From Microbacterium testaceum StLB037 (GTDB taxonomy: Bacteria; Actinomycetota; Actinomycetes; Actinomycetales; Microbacteriaceae): DNA of 64,000 bases. Under the pieces are notes generated by a model. It made no database searches. It was not told the origin of the DNA and saw only the letters and a program-made list of their open reading frames with translations. Positions 17,545 through 25,317 of this stretch are shown piece by piece. Position 1 is the first letter of the stretch, and every line of letters starts with the position of its first letter. The stretch is from contig NC_015125.1 of assembly GCF_000202635.1 (NCBI RefSeq), forward strand, positions 2,294,001 through 2,358,000, written 5' to 3'. The position numbers and the translations under genes are program-made.

Positions 17545-18474
17545 TCAGGCGGTGGGCGCGGGGCGCTGCAGGTCGGCGGGGAGCGCCGGGAATCGCTCGC
17601 CGACGCTCTGCAGCTCTCCGACGGCCTCGGCGAAGCCGTCCTCGAGAGCCTCGAACGTCCAGCCGCCCTCGCGGTAGGCCGTCGCGACGGGCTCGGGGTG
17701 CGACCACAGCTGGAGCCGGTCGCCGCCGACGCCGATGGCCTGACCGGTGACGCCGGCGGCGGCACCCGAGGCGAGATAGGCCACGAGCGGGGCCACGTCG
17801 TCCGAGGTGCCGAAGCCCAGGTCGTGCCGGAAGAACGCCGGCATCGGCTCGCCCGCCGCCTCGGCCTCGACGGCGGCGGCGAAGTACGGGACCGTCGCGG
17901 TCATCGCGGTGGCGGCGACGGGGATCACCGCGTTCACGGTGATGCCGGCCTTCTTGAGCTCGAGCGCCCACGTGCGCACCATGCCGACGATGCCGGCCTT
18001 CGCGGCCGCGTAGTTCGTCTGCCCGAAGTTGCCCCGCTGGCCGGTGGGCGAGCCGATGCAGATGATGCGCCCGGGGATCTCGTTCTGGCGCATGTAGGTC
18101 GCGGCGGCCCGCACGGTGGTGAACGTGCCGCGCAGGTGCACGCCGATGACGGTGTCGAAGTCGTCGTCGCTCATCTTCCAGAGCACGGTGTCGCGCAGCA
18201 CACCGGCGTTGGTGACGAGGATGTCGAGGCGGCCGAAGTTCTCGACCGCGGCCGCGACGAGGGCGTCGGCGGTTTCGGTCGGGCCGACGGGGGCGGCCAC
18301 GGCGACCGCGCGTCCGCCCGCATCGACGATGGTCTTCGCCGCGGCGTCGGCGGTGGTGGCATCCACGTCGTTGATGACGATCGCGGCACCCTGTCGGGCG
18401 AGCTCCTGGGCGTACGCGAGGCCGAGACCGCGTCCCGAACCGGTGACGATGGCGACTTTGCCGGTGAGCGACAT
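17545..18474 (-). CDS. couN: SDR-family 3-hydroxyacyl-CoA dehydrogenase, CouN-like
   Basis: A 309-residue short-chain dehydrogenase. The Rossmann motif TGSGRGLG (residues 11-18) binds NAD(P), NAG lies in ILVTNAG, and the catalytic Ser-Tyr-Lys is IGSPTGQRGNFGQTNYAAAK (YxxxK). The length and C-terminal extension resemble the dehydrogenase units of multifunctional beta-oxidation enzymes. It would oxidise the 3-hydroxy-aryl-CoA to the 3-keto form. ATG 18474 has AAGGAG seven bases upstream. First gene of the coupled SDR-amidohydrolase-MaoC unit, divergent from the MarR repressor with an 80-bp shared control region. Confidence 0.83.
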   Translation of the reverse strand: MSLTGKVAIVTGSGRGLGLAYAQELARQGAAIVINDVDATTADAAAKTIVDAGGRAVAVAAPVGPTETADALVAAAVENFGRLDILVTNAGVLRDTVLWKMSDDDFDTVIGVHLRGTFTTVRAAATYMRQNEIPGRIICIGSPTGQRGNFGQTNYAAAKAGIVGMVRTWALELKKAGITVNAVIPVAATAMTATVPYFAAAVEAEAAGEPMPAFFRHDLGFGTSDDVAPLVAYLASGAAAGVTGQAIGVGGDRLQLWSHPEPVATAYREGGWTFEALEDGFAEAVGELQSVGERFPALPADLQRPAPTA

Positions 18475-18524
18475 GGTGAACTCCTTTGTGTCGCCGCCAT
18501 CGTGGCATCCATTCGTTGAATAAG

Positions 18525-18535
18525 TCAATGATTGA
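18525..18535. promoter_or_regulatory. Candidate MarR (CouR-like) operator
   Basis: TCAATGATTGA, a perfect 5-1-5 palindrome, sits in the only AT-rich stretch of the 80-bp gap between the divergent SDR and MarR genes. MarR repressors normally bind such sites in the shared promoter. TACACT at 18543-18548 may be the marR -10 box. Confidence 0.6.
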
Positions 18536-18554
18536 TTTTCGCTACACTGACGCC

Positions 18555-19028
18555 ATGAGCACCGCGACGGGCGAAGACGCGAGCGAGGTGTCGCGGCTGG
18601 AGCACGCCCCCCTCGCCGACGACCTCGGTTTCCTGCTCGCGCGCGCCTCGGCGGTGTCGCAGGCGGCGGGTAACGAGGCGCTCGCGGCGCACGGGCTGAA
18701 GGTGCGGTCCTACTCGGTGCTGGCGCTCGCCGCGACCGGCGGGCGGCCCTCGCAGCGCGAGCTCGCGGCGTTCCTGCGCCTCGACCCCAGCCAGGTGGTC
18801 GCGCTGATCGACGATCTCGAGCGCCGCGGTCTCGTGACCCGCGAGCCCGACCCCCGGGATCGACGCGCGAACGTCCTGGCCGCCACCCTGGAGGGGCGCA
18901 AGGTGTACCGCCGTGCGTCCGCCGACGTCGAGGCGGGGGAGCGGCGCGCGCACGTCGGGCTGTCCGGCGCCGACCGGGCCGAGCTGGCGCGGCTTCTGCG
19001 CGCGGTGGCGTTTCCCGCCGACGACTGA
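18555..19028 (+). CDS. couR: MarR-family transcriptional regulator, probable CouR-like repressor
   Basis: A 157-residue winged-helix protein. The helix-turn-helix region reads PSQRELAAFLRLDPSQVVALIDDLERRGLVTREPDPRDRRANVL, with the MarR wing signature DPRDRR. CouR of R. jostii is a MarR repressor released by p-hydroxycinnamoyl-CoA; the divergent position next to the cou-like genes suggests the same role. ATG 18555 was chosen by the domain boundary; the spacing to the predicted -10 box implies a very short or absent leader. It converges with the PadR gene, ending 3 bases before that gene's stop. Confidence 0.85.
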   Translation: MSTATGEDASEVSRLEHAPLADDLGFLLARASAVSQAAGNEALAAHGLKVRSYSVLALAATGGRPSQRELAAFLRLDPSQVVALIDDLERRGLVTREPDPRDRRANVLAATLEGRKVYRRASADVEAGERRAHVGLSGADRAELARLLRAVAFPADD

Positions 19029-19031
19029 CCG

Positions 19032-19619
19032 CTACGCCCCCGGGTTCAGCCTCTCCAGCAGCTCCAGGCCGTGCCGCGCCCAGGCGATCTCGCCCTCCGC
19101 GCGGTCGAGGAAGCCCTCGTACGTGAAGACCTTGAAGGCGACGATGGCGTCCGGATCGTGCTCGGTGTCGCTCGCGAGGCGGCGCGCCACGATCGGGTGC
19201 GAACGGCGACGGATGGCATCCAGCTGCGCCTGCCACTGCGCGCGGCGCAACTCGTAGTGGGCGATGTGCTCCTGCAGGTGGCGGCGGGCGACATCGGGTC
19301 CGGCCCACTCGAAGTACGCGGCGCGCAGGTGTGCCGGATCGCGTTCACGCGGGTAGTCGATCGGCTCGAGCATCCACGCGCGGAAGGCCTCGACGCCCTC
19401 GTCGGTGATCGAGTACTGCGTCTTCGTCGATTTCTCGCCCCACGGCACCGGCTCGTCGACGAGCAGACCGTCCGCGACCATGCGCTTGAGCTCGGGGTAG
19501 ATCTGCGAGTCGGGAGCGTGCCAGACGTGCCCGACCGACACGTGGAACGCCTTCGCGAGGTCGTACCCGGTCATCGGCTGCGCGGTCAGCAGGGCGAGGA
19601 GGGCGTACCGCAGGCTCAT
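19032..19619 (-). CDS. vanR: PadR-family regulator, probable VanR-like repressor of vanAB
   Basis: A 195-residue PadR protein. The N-terminal winged helix (MSLRYALLALLTAQPMTGYDLAKAF, SQIYPELKRMVADGLL, YSITDEGVEAFRAWM) is followed by a helical dimerisation domain. AAGGAG lies 7 bases before ATG 19619. It is divergent from vanA over 93 bp holding an inverted repeat. In Corynebacterium glutamicum vanABK is repressed by the PadR-type VanR and induced by vanillate; the identical arrangement supports that role here. Effector and site are inferred. Confidence 0.83.
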   Translation of the reverse strand: MSLRYALLALLTAQPMTGYDLAKAFHVSVGHVWHAPDSQIYPELKRMVADGLLVDEPVPWGEKSTKTQYSITDEGVEAFRAWMLEPIDYPRERDPAHLRAAYFEWAGPDVARRHLQEHIAHYELRRAQWQAQLDAIRRRSHPIVARRLASDTEHDPDAIVAFKVFTYEGFLDRAEGEIAWARHGLELLERLNPGA

Positions 19620-19678
19620 CGGCGACTCCTTGAAAGTGCTTGCGGATGCTCAGGTTCCACCGTATCTTCTCGGCTATA

Positions 19679-19696
19679 ACTATCCCCATAGATAGT
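19679..19696. promoter_or_regulatory. Candidate VanR operator in the vanA promoter
   Basis: ACTATC-N6-GATAGT, perfect 6-bp arms, lies directly downstream of a TATAAC -10 candidate (19675-19680) and just before the vanA ribosome site. The position would block transcription initiation or clearance. Confidence 0.65.
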
Positions 19697-19712
19697 GGAC
19701 GAAGGAGTTCCG

Positions 19713-20822
19713 ATGCCGGAGACAGTGACCGCGAAGCTGCTCGACCACCCGCGCAACGCTTGGTACGTCGCCGCCTGGGATCACGAGGTGGGGCGCAAGA
19801 AGATCCTCGCGCGCACGGTCGCCGGCCGCCCCCTCGCGCTGTACCGCACCGAGGACGGACGCGCCGTCGCCCTCGCCGACGCCTGCTGGCACCGCCTCGC
19901 GCCGCTGTCGCAGGGGACCCTCATGGGCCCGGAGGACATCCGCTGCCCGTACCACGGCATCACGTACGACTCCCGCGGACGCTGCACGAGCATGCCTGCC
20001 CAGGAGACCATCAACCCCAGCGCGCTGGTCCCCTCGTTCCCCGTCGTAGACCGGTACCGCTACGTGTGGGTGTGGGTGGGCGACCCGGCGCTGGCCGACC
20101 CCGACCTCATCCCCGACATGCACCAGATGACGGATGCCGCCTGGACCGGCGACGGTCTCACGATCCACGCCCCGTGCAACTACCAGCTCATCCTCGACAA
20201 CCTCATGGACCTGACCCACGAGGAGTTCGTGCACTCGAGCAGCATCGGGCAGAAGGAGCTCAGCGAGAGCGAGTTCGTCACCAGCCACACCGACACCACC
20301 GTCACGGTCGAGCGGTGGATGCACGACATCGAGGCGCCGCCGTTCTGGCTCAAGAACATGCGCGACAAGTTCCCCGGCTTCTCGGGCCGCGTCGACCGGT
20401 GGCAGATCATCCACTTCGAGGCCCCCTCGACGATCTGCATCGACGTAGGCGTCGCCAAGGCCGGCACCGGCGCACCCGAGGGGGACCGCTCGCAGGGCGT
20501 CAACGGCTACGTGATGAACACGATCACGCCCGAGACCGCGCGCTCGAGCCACTACTTCTGGTCGTTCCAGCGCAACTATCGCCTCGACAGCCAGCTCATC
20601 ACGACGCAGTTGCGCGACGGCGTGCACGGCGTCTTCGGCGAGGACGAGGCGATGCTCGCGGCCCAGCAGGCGGCGATCGACGCCAACCCCGACTACGAGT
20701 TCTACAGCCTGAACATCGACGCCGGCGGCATGTGGGTGCGCCGGATCCTCGAGCGGATGCTGCTCGCCGAGGGGCGTGACCACGCTCCGGCCCCGCGCCG
20801 CGGCGCCCAGCTGGTGCGCTGA
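19713..20822 (+). CDS. vanA: Vanillate O-demethylase oxygenase subunit (Rieske non-heme iron), VanA
   Basis: A 369-residue Rieske oxygenase. The N-terminal Rieske site is CWH...CPYHG (about residues 48-72). The mononuclear iron site is in LDNLMDLTHEEFVHSSS, where Asp, two His and a distal carboxylate bind Fe(II). With its reductase it demethylates vanillate to protocatechuate and formaldehyde. ATG 19713 has GAAGGAG five bases upstream. The neighbouring VanB-like reductase (GTG two bases after the stop) and divergent PadR regulator match known vanAB loci; related aromatic substrates cannot be excluded. Confidence 0.87.
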   Translation: MPETVTAKLLDHPRNAWYVAAWDHEVGRKKILARTVAGRPLALYRTEDGRAVALADACWHRLAPLSQGTLMGPEDIRCPYHGITYDSRGRCTSMPAQETINPSALVPSFPVVDRYRYVWVWVGDPALADPDLIPDMHQMTDAAWTGDGLTIHAPCNYQLILDNLMDLTHEEFVHSSSIGQKELSESEFVTSHTDTTVTVERWMHDIEAPPFWLKNMRDKFPGFSGRVDRWQIIHFEAPSTICIDVGVAKAGTGAPEGDRSQGVNGYVMNTITPETARSSHYFWSFQRNYRLDSQLITTQLRDGVHGVFGEDEAMLAAQQAAIDANPDYEFYSLNIDAGGMWVRRILERMLLAEGRDHAPAPRRGAQLVR

Positions 20823-20823
20823 C

Positions 20824-21807
20824 GTGGCGGTCTCACGGACCGAGGTCTGGCAGGGCGGCACGGTCGTGGCATCCCGCCCTCTCACTCCCGAGATCCGCCG
20901 CATCGAGATCGAGGTCGACGACCCCGCCCCGGTGAGCCCCGGTGCGCACATCGACGTGCGTCTGACGATCGCGGGCGAGCGTGACCGCCGGTCGTATTCG
21001 ATCGTGGATGCCACCGACGAGGGCCGCCGCATCGCCCTCAGCATCTACACCTCGCCGGTGAGTCGTGGGGGCGCGGCCGTCATGAACGCTCTGGCGCCGG
21101 GCGACCGCCTGGAGCTCACCCAGCCGCTCAACGACTTCCCGCTCCGGCCCGGCGCGGACCGGTACGTGCTGATCGCCGGCGGCGTCGGGATCACGGCGAT
21201 GGTGGGCATGGCGGCGAGCCTGCGCGCTCGCGGGGCCGACTACCGCCTGCTCTACGCGGGCCGCAGCCGCCCGCTCATGGCCTACGTCGACGACCTGCGC
21301 GAGGCGCACGGCGAGCGCCTCCGCCTGCACGTGCGCGATGAGAACAGCTCGCTGGTCGTCCCCGAGCTCGTCGACGGCATCGAGCCCGGCACCGAGGTCT
21401 ACGTCTGCGGTCCGATCCGACTCATGGATGCCATCCGTCGGGAGTGGATGAAACGGAACCGCCCGATCGCGGACCTCCGCATGGAGACCTTCGGCAACAG
21501 CGGGTGGTTCGACGCGCAGGAGTTCACCGTGCGGATCCCGGCGAGCGGGATCGAGGCGCGCGTGCGCCCGAACCAGTCGATGCTCGAGGCTCTCGAGGCG
21601 GCCGGCGCCGAGATGATGTGGGATTGCCGCAAGGGTGAGTGCGGCCTGTGCGAGGTGCGCGTCCTGGGTCTCTCGGGCGACATCGACCACCGCGACGTGT
21701 TCTACAGCGAGCGCCAGAAGGACGCGCGGTCGAAGATGTGCTGCTGCGTCTCGCGCGTGGTCGCCCCCGCGGACGGCGCGGCGGTGGTGGAGATCGTCAC
21801 GAGCTGA
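20824..21807 (+). CDS. vanB: Vanillate O-demethylase reductase subunit (ferredoxin-FMN/NAD oxidoreductase), VanB
   Basis: A 327-residue phthalate-dioxygenase-reductase-type protein. The flavin-binding RRSYSIVD motif is followed by the NAD-binding region (LIAGGVGITAMVGMA; EVYVCGPIRLMDA) and a C-terminal plant-type [2Fe-2S] ferredoxin domain (CRKGECGLCEVRVL... and the distal Cys in SKMCCCVSRV). It passes electrons from NADH to VanA. GTG 20824 lies 2 bases after the vanA TGA; an upstream in-frame start inside vanA (20776) is possible but unlikely. The weak ribosome site implies translational coupling. Confidence 0.88.
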   Translation: MAVSRTEVWQGGTVVASRPLTPEIRRIEIEVDDPAPVSPGAHIDVRLTIAGERDRRSYSIVDATDEGRRIALSIYTSPVSRGGAAVMNALAPGDRLELTQPLNDFPLRPGADRYVLIAGGVGITAMVGMAASLRARGADYRLLYAGRSRPLMAYVDDLREAHGERLRLHVRDENSSLVVPELVDGIEPGTEVYVCGPIRLMDAIRREWMKRNRPIADLRMETFGNSGWFDAQEFTVRIPASGIEARVRPNQSMLEALEAAGAEMMWDCRKGECGLCEVRVLGLSGDIDHRDVFYSERQKDARSKMCCCVSRVVAPADGAAVVEIVTS

Positions 21808-21867
21808 CGGCGGCGCTCGTGCGCGGGTGGGCGCGGTGCGGGGGTGCGCGCGGTGCAGGGACCCGCG

Positions 21868-22428
21868 TCAGTCGAGCCGCGAGTGCTCGCCGAGGCGGTG
21901 CCAGGTGCGGTTGTGGTACACCAGCGCGGCGCCCGGCTCGCCCGGTTCGAGGTCGCGCTCGACGTCGACCTGCAGGGCCTGGGCGGCGATGACGGTGGAG
22001 CCGCCGGCATCCATGCGGCTGACGATCTTGCACCGCAGCCAGGCGCGGACGCCGTGGTACACGGGCTCGCCGGTGGGCAGGCGCGACCACGTCGACGTGT
22101 CGGCGAAGCGGTCGAGGCCGCTCGTGGCCGCGGTGCGGGCGAGGCCGATGTCTTCGGCGTCGAGCAGGTGCACGACGATCGTGTCGGCGGCGATGATCGT
22201 GGGCGTCGCGGACGACAGCGCCGAGACCGAGAAGATCAGCAGCGGCGGGTCGGCGCTCACCGACGAGACCGACGATGCGGTGAGCGCGACGGGGCCGTTC
22301 TCGCCGTAGGCCGTGATGACCGCGATGCCGCCGGGGTGCCCGCGGAAGGCGCGTTTGAAGTCGTCCGCCGAGACCGAGGTGCCGATCGCCGGGGTGCTCT
22401 CGGGGTCGGAGTGCGGAAGGGAAGTCAT
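21868..22428 (-). CDS. Flavin reductase-like (DIM6/NTAB) domain protein
   Basis: A 186-residue protein with the flavin-reductase split-barrel sequence: FKRAFRGHPGGIAVITAYGENGPVALTASSVSSVSADPPLLIFSVS, then DRFADTSTW and YHNRTWHRL near the end. Such proteins give reduced FMN/FAD to a partner monooxygenase. No flavin monooxygenase is visible nearby; it converges with vanB. It could support an aromatic hydroxylase encoded elsewhere, or be a general NAD(P)H:flavin reductase. ATG 22428 is supported by family length; the ribosome site is weak (AGGTATG context). Confidence 0.8.
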   Translation of the reverse strand: MTSLPHSDPESTPAIGTSVSADDFKRAFRGHPGGIAVITAYGENGPVALTASSVSSVSADPPLLIFSVSALSSATPTIIAADTIVVHLLDAEDIGLARTAATSGLDRFADTSTWSRLPTGEPVYHGVRAWLRCKIVSRMDAGGSTVIAAQALQVDVERDLEPGEPGAALVYHNRTWHRLGEHSRLD

Positions 22429-22572
22429 ACCTCAAACGCTAGGCGCTTCTGCGGGAGGGGGCACCGTGGAGCGCAACACGGCGACACGCTCTGAGCGATC
22501 ACCGTCCTGTGCGAACCGCGCTTGTGAAGCTTCACATTTATCAATTCGTGACGTTTGAGGCATGGAGATTCC

Positions 22573-22603
22573 TTGACAGCACCGATTGTGTGAGCGCTAA
22601 CAT
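22573..22603 (+). promoter_or_regulatory. Promoter and LacI-type operator of the ytfQ-like operon
   Basis: TTGACA (22573-22578) and TAACAT (22598-22603), 19 bases apart. Overlapping the -10 box, 22589-22602 reads TGTGAGCGCTAACA, a LacI-family palindrome with one mismatch. Repression by the LacI regulator encoded at 28951 is inferred; a half-site recurs at 27390. Confidence 0.65.
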
Positions 22604-22678
22604 TCAGGAGCCAGCCCACCCGAGGGGGCTGCATCACATGAACCGGCATCGGTGCCGGCGAAACGAGGAGGTTTCAAC

Positions 22679-23662
22679 ATGAAGGCGAAGAAGATTCTTG
22701 CCGGGTTCGCTCTGGTGGGCGCGATCGCTCTGACCACGGCCGGCTGCGCCGGTGGCGGCACCAACGCCGGTGGCGGGGGCGGCGACGACAAGGTCATCAC
22801 CGTCGGCTTCGCGCAGACCGGCTCCGAGAGCGGGTGGCGCAGCGCCAACACCGAGTCGATGAAGGAGGCGTTCAGCGAGGCGAACGGCTTCAACCTCATC
22901 TTCAACGCGGCCGACAACAAGCCCGAGGCGCAGATCGCCGCGGTCCGCAGCTTCATCAACCAGGGTGTCGACGCCATCGTGCTCGCCCCGATCGTCACCG
23001 ACGGCTGGGACGACGTGCTGAAGGAGGCGAAGGATGCCAACATCCCCGTCATCCTCGAGGACCGCACGGTCTCGGCCCCCGAGGACCTGTACGCCAGCTG
23101 GGTCGGCCTCGACTTCAAGAAGGAAGGCGAGACCGCGGGCAAGTGGGTCGCCGACAACTTCGGCAAGACGCCCACCAACCTGGTCGTCCTCGAGGGCACC
23201 ACGGGCTCGTCGGCGGCGACCGACCGTGCCGCCGGCTTCGACGAGGCCATCGCGGGCACCGACATCAAGGTGCTCGACTCGCAGACGGGTAACTTCACCC
23301 GCGCCGAGGGCAAGACGGTGATGGAGGGCTTCCTCCAGAAGTACGGCTCGACGATCAACGTGCTGTTCGCGCACAACGACGACATGGGCCTCGGCGCGCT
23401 CGACGCGATCAAGGCCGCCGGCCTCAAGCCCGGCACCGACATCAAGATCGTGACGATCGACGCGGTCAAGGACGGCATGACGGCCCTGGCCGACGGCGAG
23501 TTCAACTACATCGTCGAGTGCAACCCGCTGCTGGGTGACAAGGTCGCCGACGTGGTCAAGAAGGTCGTGGCCGGCGAGTCCGTCGACAAGAGCTACATCG
23601 TCGAGGACCAGGCGTTCGACCAGGAGCAGGCCAAGGCCGCTCTGCCCGACCGCAAGTACTGA
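22679..23662 (+). CDS. ytfQ: Sugar ABC transporter substrate-binding lipoprotein, YtfQ-like (galactofuranose type)
   Basis: A 327-residue lipoprotein. The signal peptide ends in the lipobox LTTAGC (Cys near residue 23). The mature part is a ribose-type periplasmic-binding fold with clear similarity to E. coli YtfQ: VGFAQTGSESGWRSANTE, AAVRSFINQGVDAIVLAP, GWDDVLKEAKDANIPVILEDR, AHNDDMGLGALDAIKAAGLKPGTDI. YtfQ binds galactofuranose; sugar specificity here is inferred. ATG 22679 has GAGGAGG seven bases upstream. A hairpin follows at 23676, as is common after binding-protein genes that must be expressed above the rest of the operon. Confidence 0.88.
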   Translation: MKAKKILAGFALVGAIALTTAGCAGGGTNAGGGGGDDKVITVGFAQTGSESGWRSANTESMKEAFSEANGFNLIFNAADNKPEAQIAAVRSFINQGVDAIVLAPIVTDGWDDVLKEAKDANIPVILEDRTVSAPEDLYASWVGLDFKKEGETAGKWVADNFGKTPTNLVVLEGTTGSSAATDRAAGFDEAIAGTDIKVLDSQTGNFTRAEGKTVMEGFLQKYGSTINVLFAHNDDMGLGALDAIKAAGLKPGTDIKIVTIDAVKDGMTALADGEFNYIVECNPLLGDKVADVVKKVVAGESVDKSYIVEDQAFDQEQAKAALPDRKY

Positions 23663-23675
23663 TCCCTCCCTCCCC

Positions 23676-23709
23676 GGGTGTGCGGGGCCGACTCCGGCCC
23701 CGCACACCC
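23676..23709 (+). terminator. Intra-operon hairpin between ytfQ-like and ytfR-like genes
   Basis: A perfect 15-bp stem (GGGTGTGCGGGGCCG with its complement) and 4-base loop, without T-tract. It lies between the binding-protein stop and the ATPase start. It probably stabilises or partly terminates the transcript. Confidence 0.65.
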
Positions 23710-23736
23710 TCCCGGCACCTCAGAAAGCGATCGAGC

Positions 23737-25317
23737 ATGACATCCGAACGTGCTGCCGCGGCCCCGAGCCCGCGGGCCGCCGTGGTGGAGATGCGAGGAA
23801 TCAGCATCTCCTTCCCCGGAGTGAAGGCCCTCGACGGGGTCGACTTCACTCTCTATCCCGGCGAAGTCCACTCCCTGATGGGCGAGAACGGCGCCGGCAA
23901 GTCCACGCTCATCAAGGCCCTCACCGGTGTCTACGGCATCGACGCCGGCACCATCCGCGTCGACGGCGAGCAGCGGCTCTTCCGCGCCACCGCCGACGCC
24001 CAGGCGGCGGGCATCGCCACCGTCTACCAAGAGGTCAACCTCTGCCAGAACCTCACCGTCGGCGAGAACGTCATGCTCGGTCAGGAGATCCGCCGTGCGG
24101 GCATGATCGACTGGAAGGCGACCCACGCGGCAGCCGGTCGTCATCTCTCCGGACTCGGCGTGCGCATCGACACCCGGTCGATCCTCGCGAGCCACTCGAT
24201 CGCGATCCAGCAGCTTGTCGCCATCAGCCGCGCGATGGTCGTCGACACCAAGGTCCTCGTCCTCGACGAGCCGACCTCCAGCCTCGACCGCGGCGAGGTC
24301 GAGCAGCTCTTCGGCGTCGTGCGCGACCTCCGCGACCGCGGCGTCGCCATCCTGTTCGTCTCGCACTTCCTCGACCAGATCTACGAGATCTCCGATCGCC
24401 TGACCGTTCTCCGCAACGGCACGCTGGTGGGGGAGTATCCCGTCGAGGAGCTCGGCCGCGAGCAGCTCGTCGCCAAGATGATCGGGCGAGAGCTCGGCGA
24501 ACTGGATGCCATCTCCGCCAGCGCCGAGCGTCCCATCGACCGCTCCGGGACCCCGGTGCTGCGCGCCGTCGGCCTGGGCCGCAAGAACGCCCTCGAGCCC
24601 GTCGACCTCGAGGTCTTTGGGGGCGAGGTCGTCGGGCTCGCGGGACTCCTCGGCTCCGGCCGCACCGAGCTCGCGCGTCTCATCGCGGGCGCCGACCGCA
24701 CCGACGGCGGTTCCCTCGAGGTGGGCGGCGCGTCCGCGCGCACCGGATCGCCCCGGCACGCGCTCGACCGCGGCATCGCCTTCTCGTCGGAGGACCGTCG
24801 CGCCGAGGGCATCGTCGGCGACCTCACCGTGGCCGAGAACATCATCCTCGGGGTGCAGGCCCGTCGCGGCGCCCTCCGCAAGGTCGGAGCCGCCGAGACG
24901 CAGGCGATCGTGGACGAGTACATCACCGCCCTCGGCGTGCGTCCGGCCAACCCGAACGCCTTCATCCGCAACCTCTCCGGCGGCAACCAGCAGAAGGTGC
25001 TGCTCGCCCGGTGGCTCGCCACCGCTCCGGAGCTGCTCATCCTCGACGAACCGACCCGCGGCATCGACGTCGGCGCGAAGGCCGACATCCAGCGCAAGGT
25101 CGCCGAGCTGGCCGAGAAGGGCCTGTCGGTCATCTTCATCTCGTCCGAGCTCGAAGAGGTCCTGCGTCTCGCCCAGCGCGTGGCCGTGCTCCGCGACCGT
25201 CGTAAGATCGGCGAGCTGGCCACGAAGGACGTCGATCTCGACGGTCTCGTCGCCTACATCGCCGAAGGCCAGGCCGACTCCGAGACATCGCCGTCCGATC
25301 GGGAGAAGATCGCATGA
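23737..25317 (+). CDS. ytfR: Sugar ABC transporter ATPase with two nucleotide-binding domains, YtfR-like
   Basis: A 526-residue double ABC ATPase of the ribose/galactose (CUT2) class. NBD1: Walker A GENGAGKST, Q-loop VYQEVNLCQNLTV, Walker B VLVLDEPTSSLD, with a degenerate signature (HSIAIQQLVAISRAM) usual in this subfamily. NBD2: degenerate P-loop GLLGSGRTELARL, intact signature LSGGNQQKVLLARWLA and LILDEPTRGIDVGAK. It energises the two permeases encoded next, and its stop overlaps the first permease start (ATGA). ATG 23737 fits the family N-terminus; the ribosome site (GAAAG) is weak. Confidence 0.9.
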   Translation: MTSERAAAAPSPRAAVVEMRGISISFPGVKALDGVDFTLYPGEVHSLMGENGAGKSTLIKALTGVYGIDAGTIRVDGEQRLFRATADAQAAGIATVYQEVNLCQNLTVGENVMLGQEIRRAGMIDWKATHAAAGRHLSGLGVRIDTRSILASHSIAIQQLVAISRAMVVDTKVLVLDEPTSSLDRGEVEQLFGVVRDLRDRGVAILFVSHFLDQIYEISDRLTVLRNGTLVGEYPVEELGREQLVAKMIGRELGELDAISASAERPIDRSGTPVLRAVGLGRKNALEPVDLEVFGGEVVGLAGLLGSGRTELARLIAGADRTDGGSLEVGGASARTGSPRHALDRGIAFSSEDRRAEGIVGDLTVAENIILGVQARRGALRKVGAAETQAIVDEYITALGVRPANPNAFIRNLSGGNQQKVLLARWLATAPELLILDEPTRGIDVGAKADIQRKVAELAEKGLSVIFISSELEEVLRLAQRVAVLRDRRKIGELATKDVDLDGLVAYIAEGQADSETSPSDREKIA

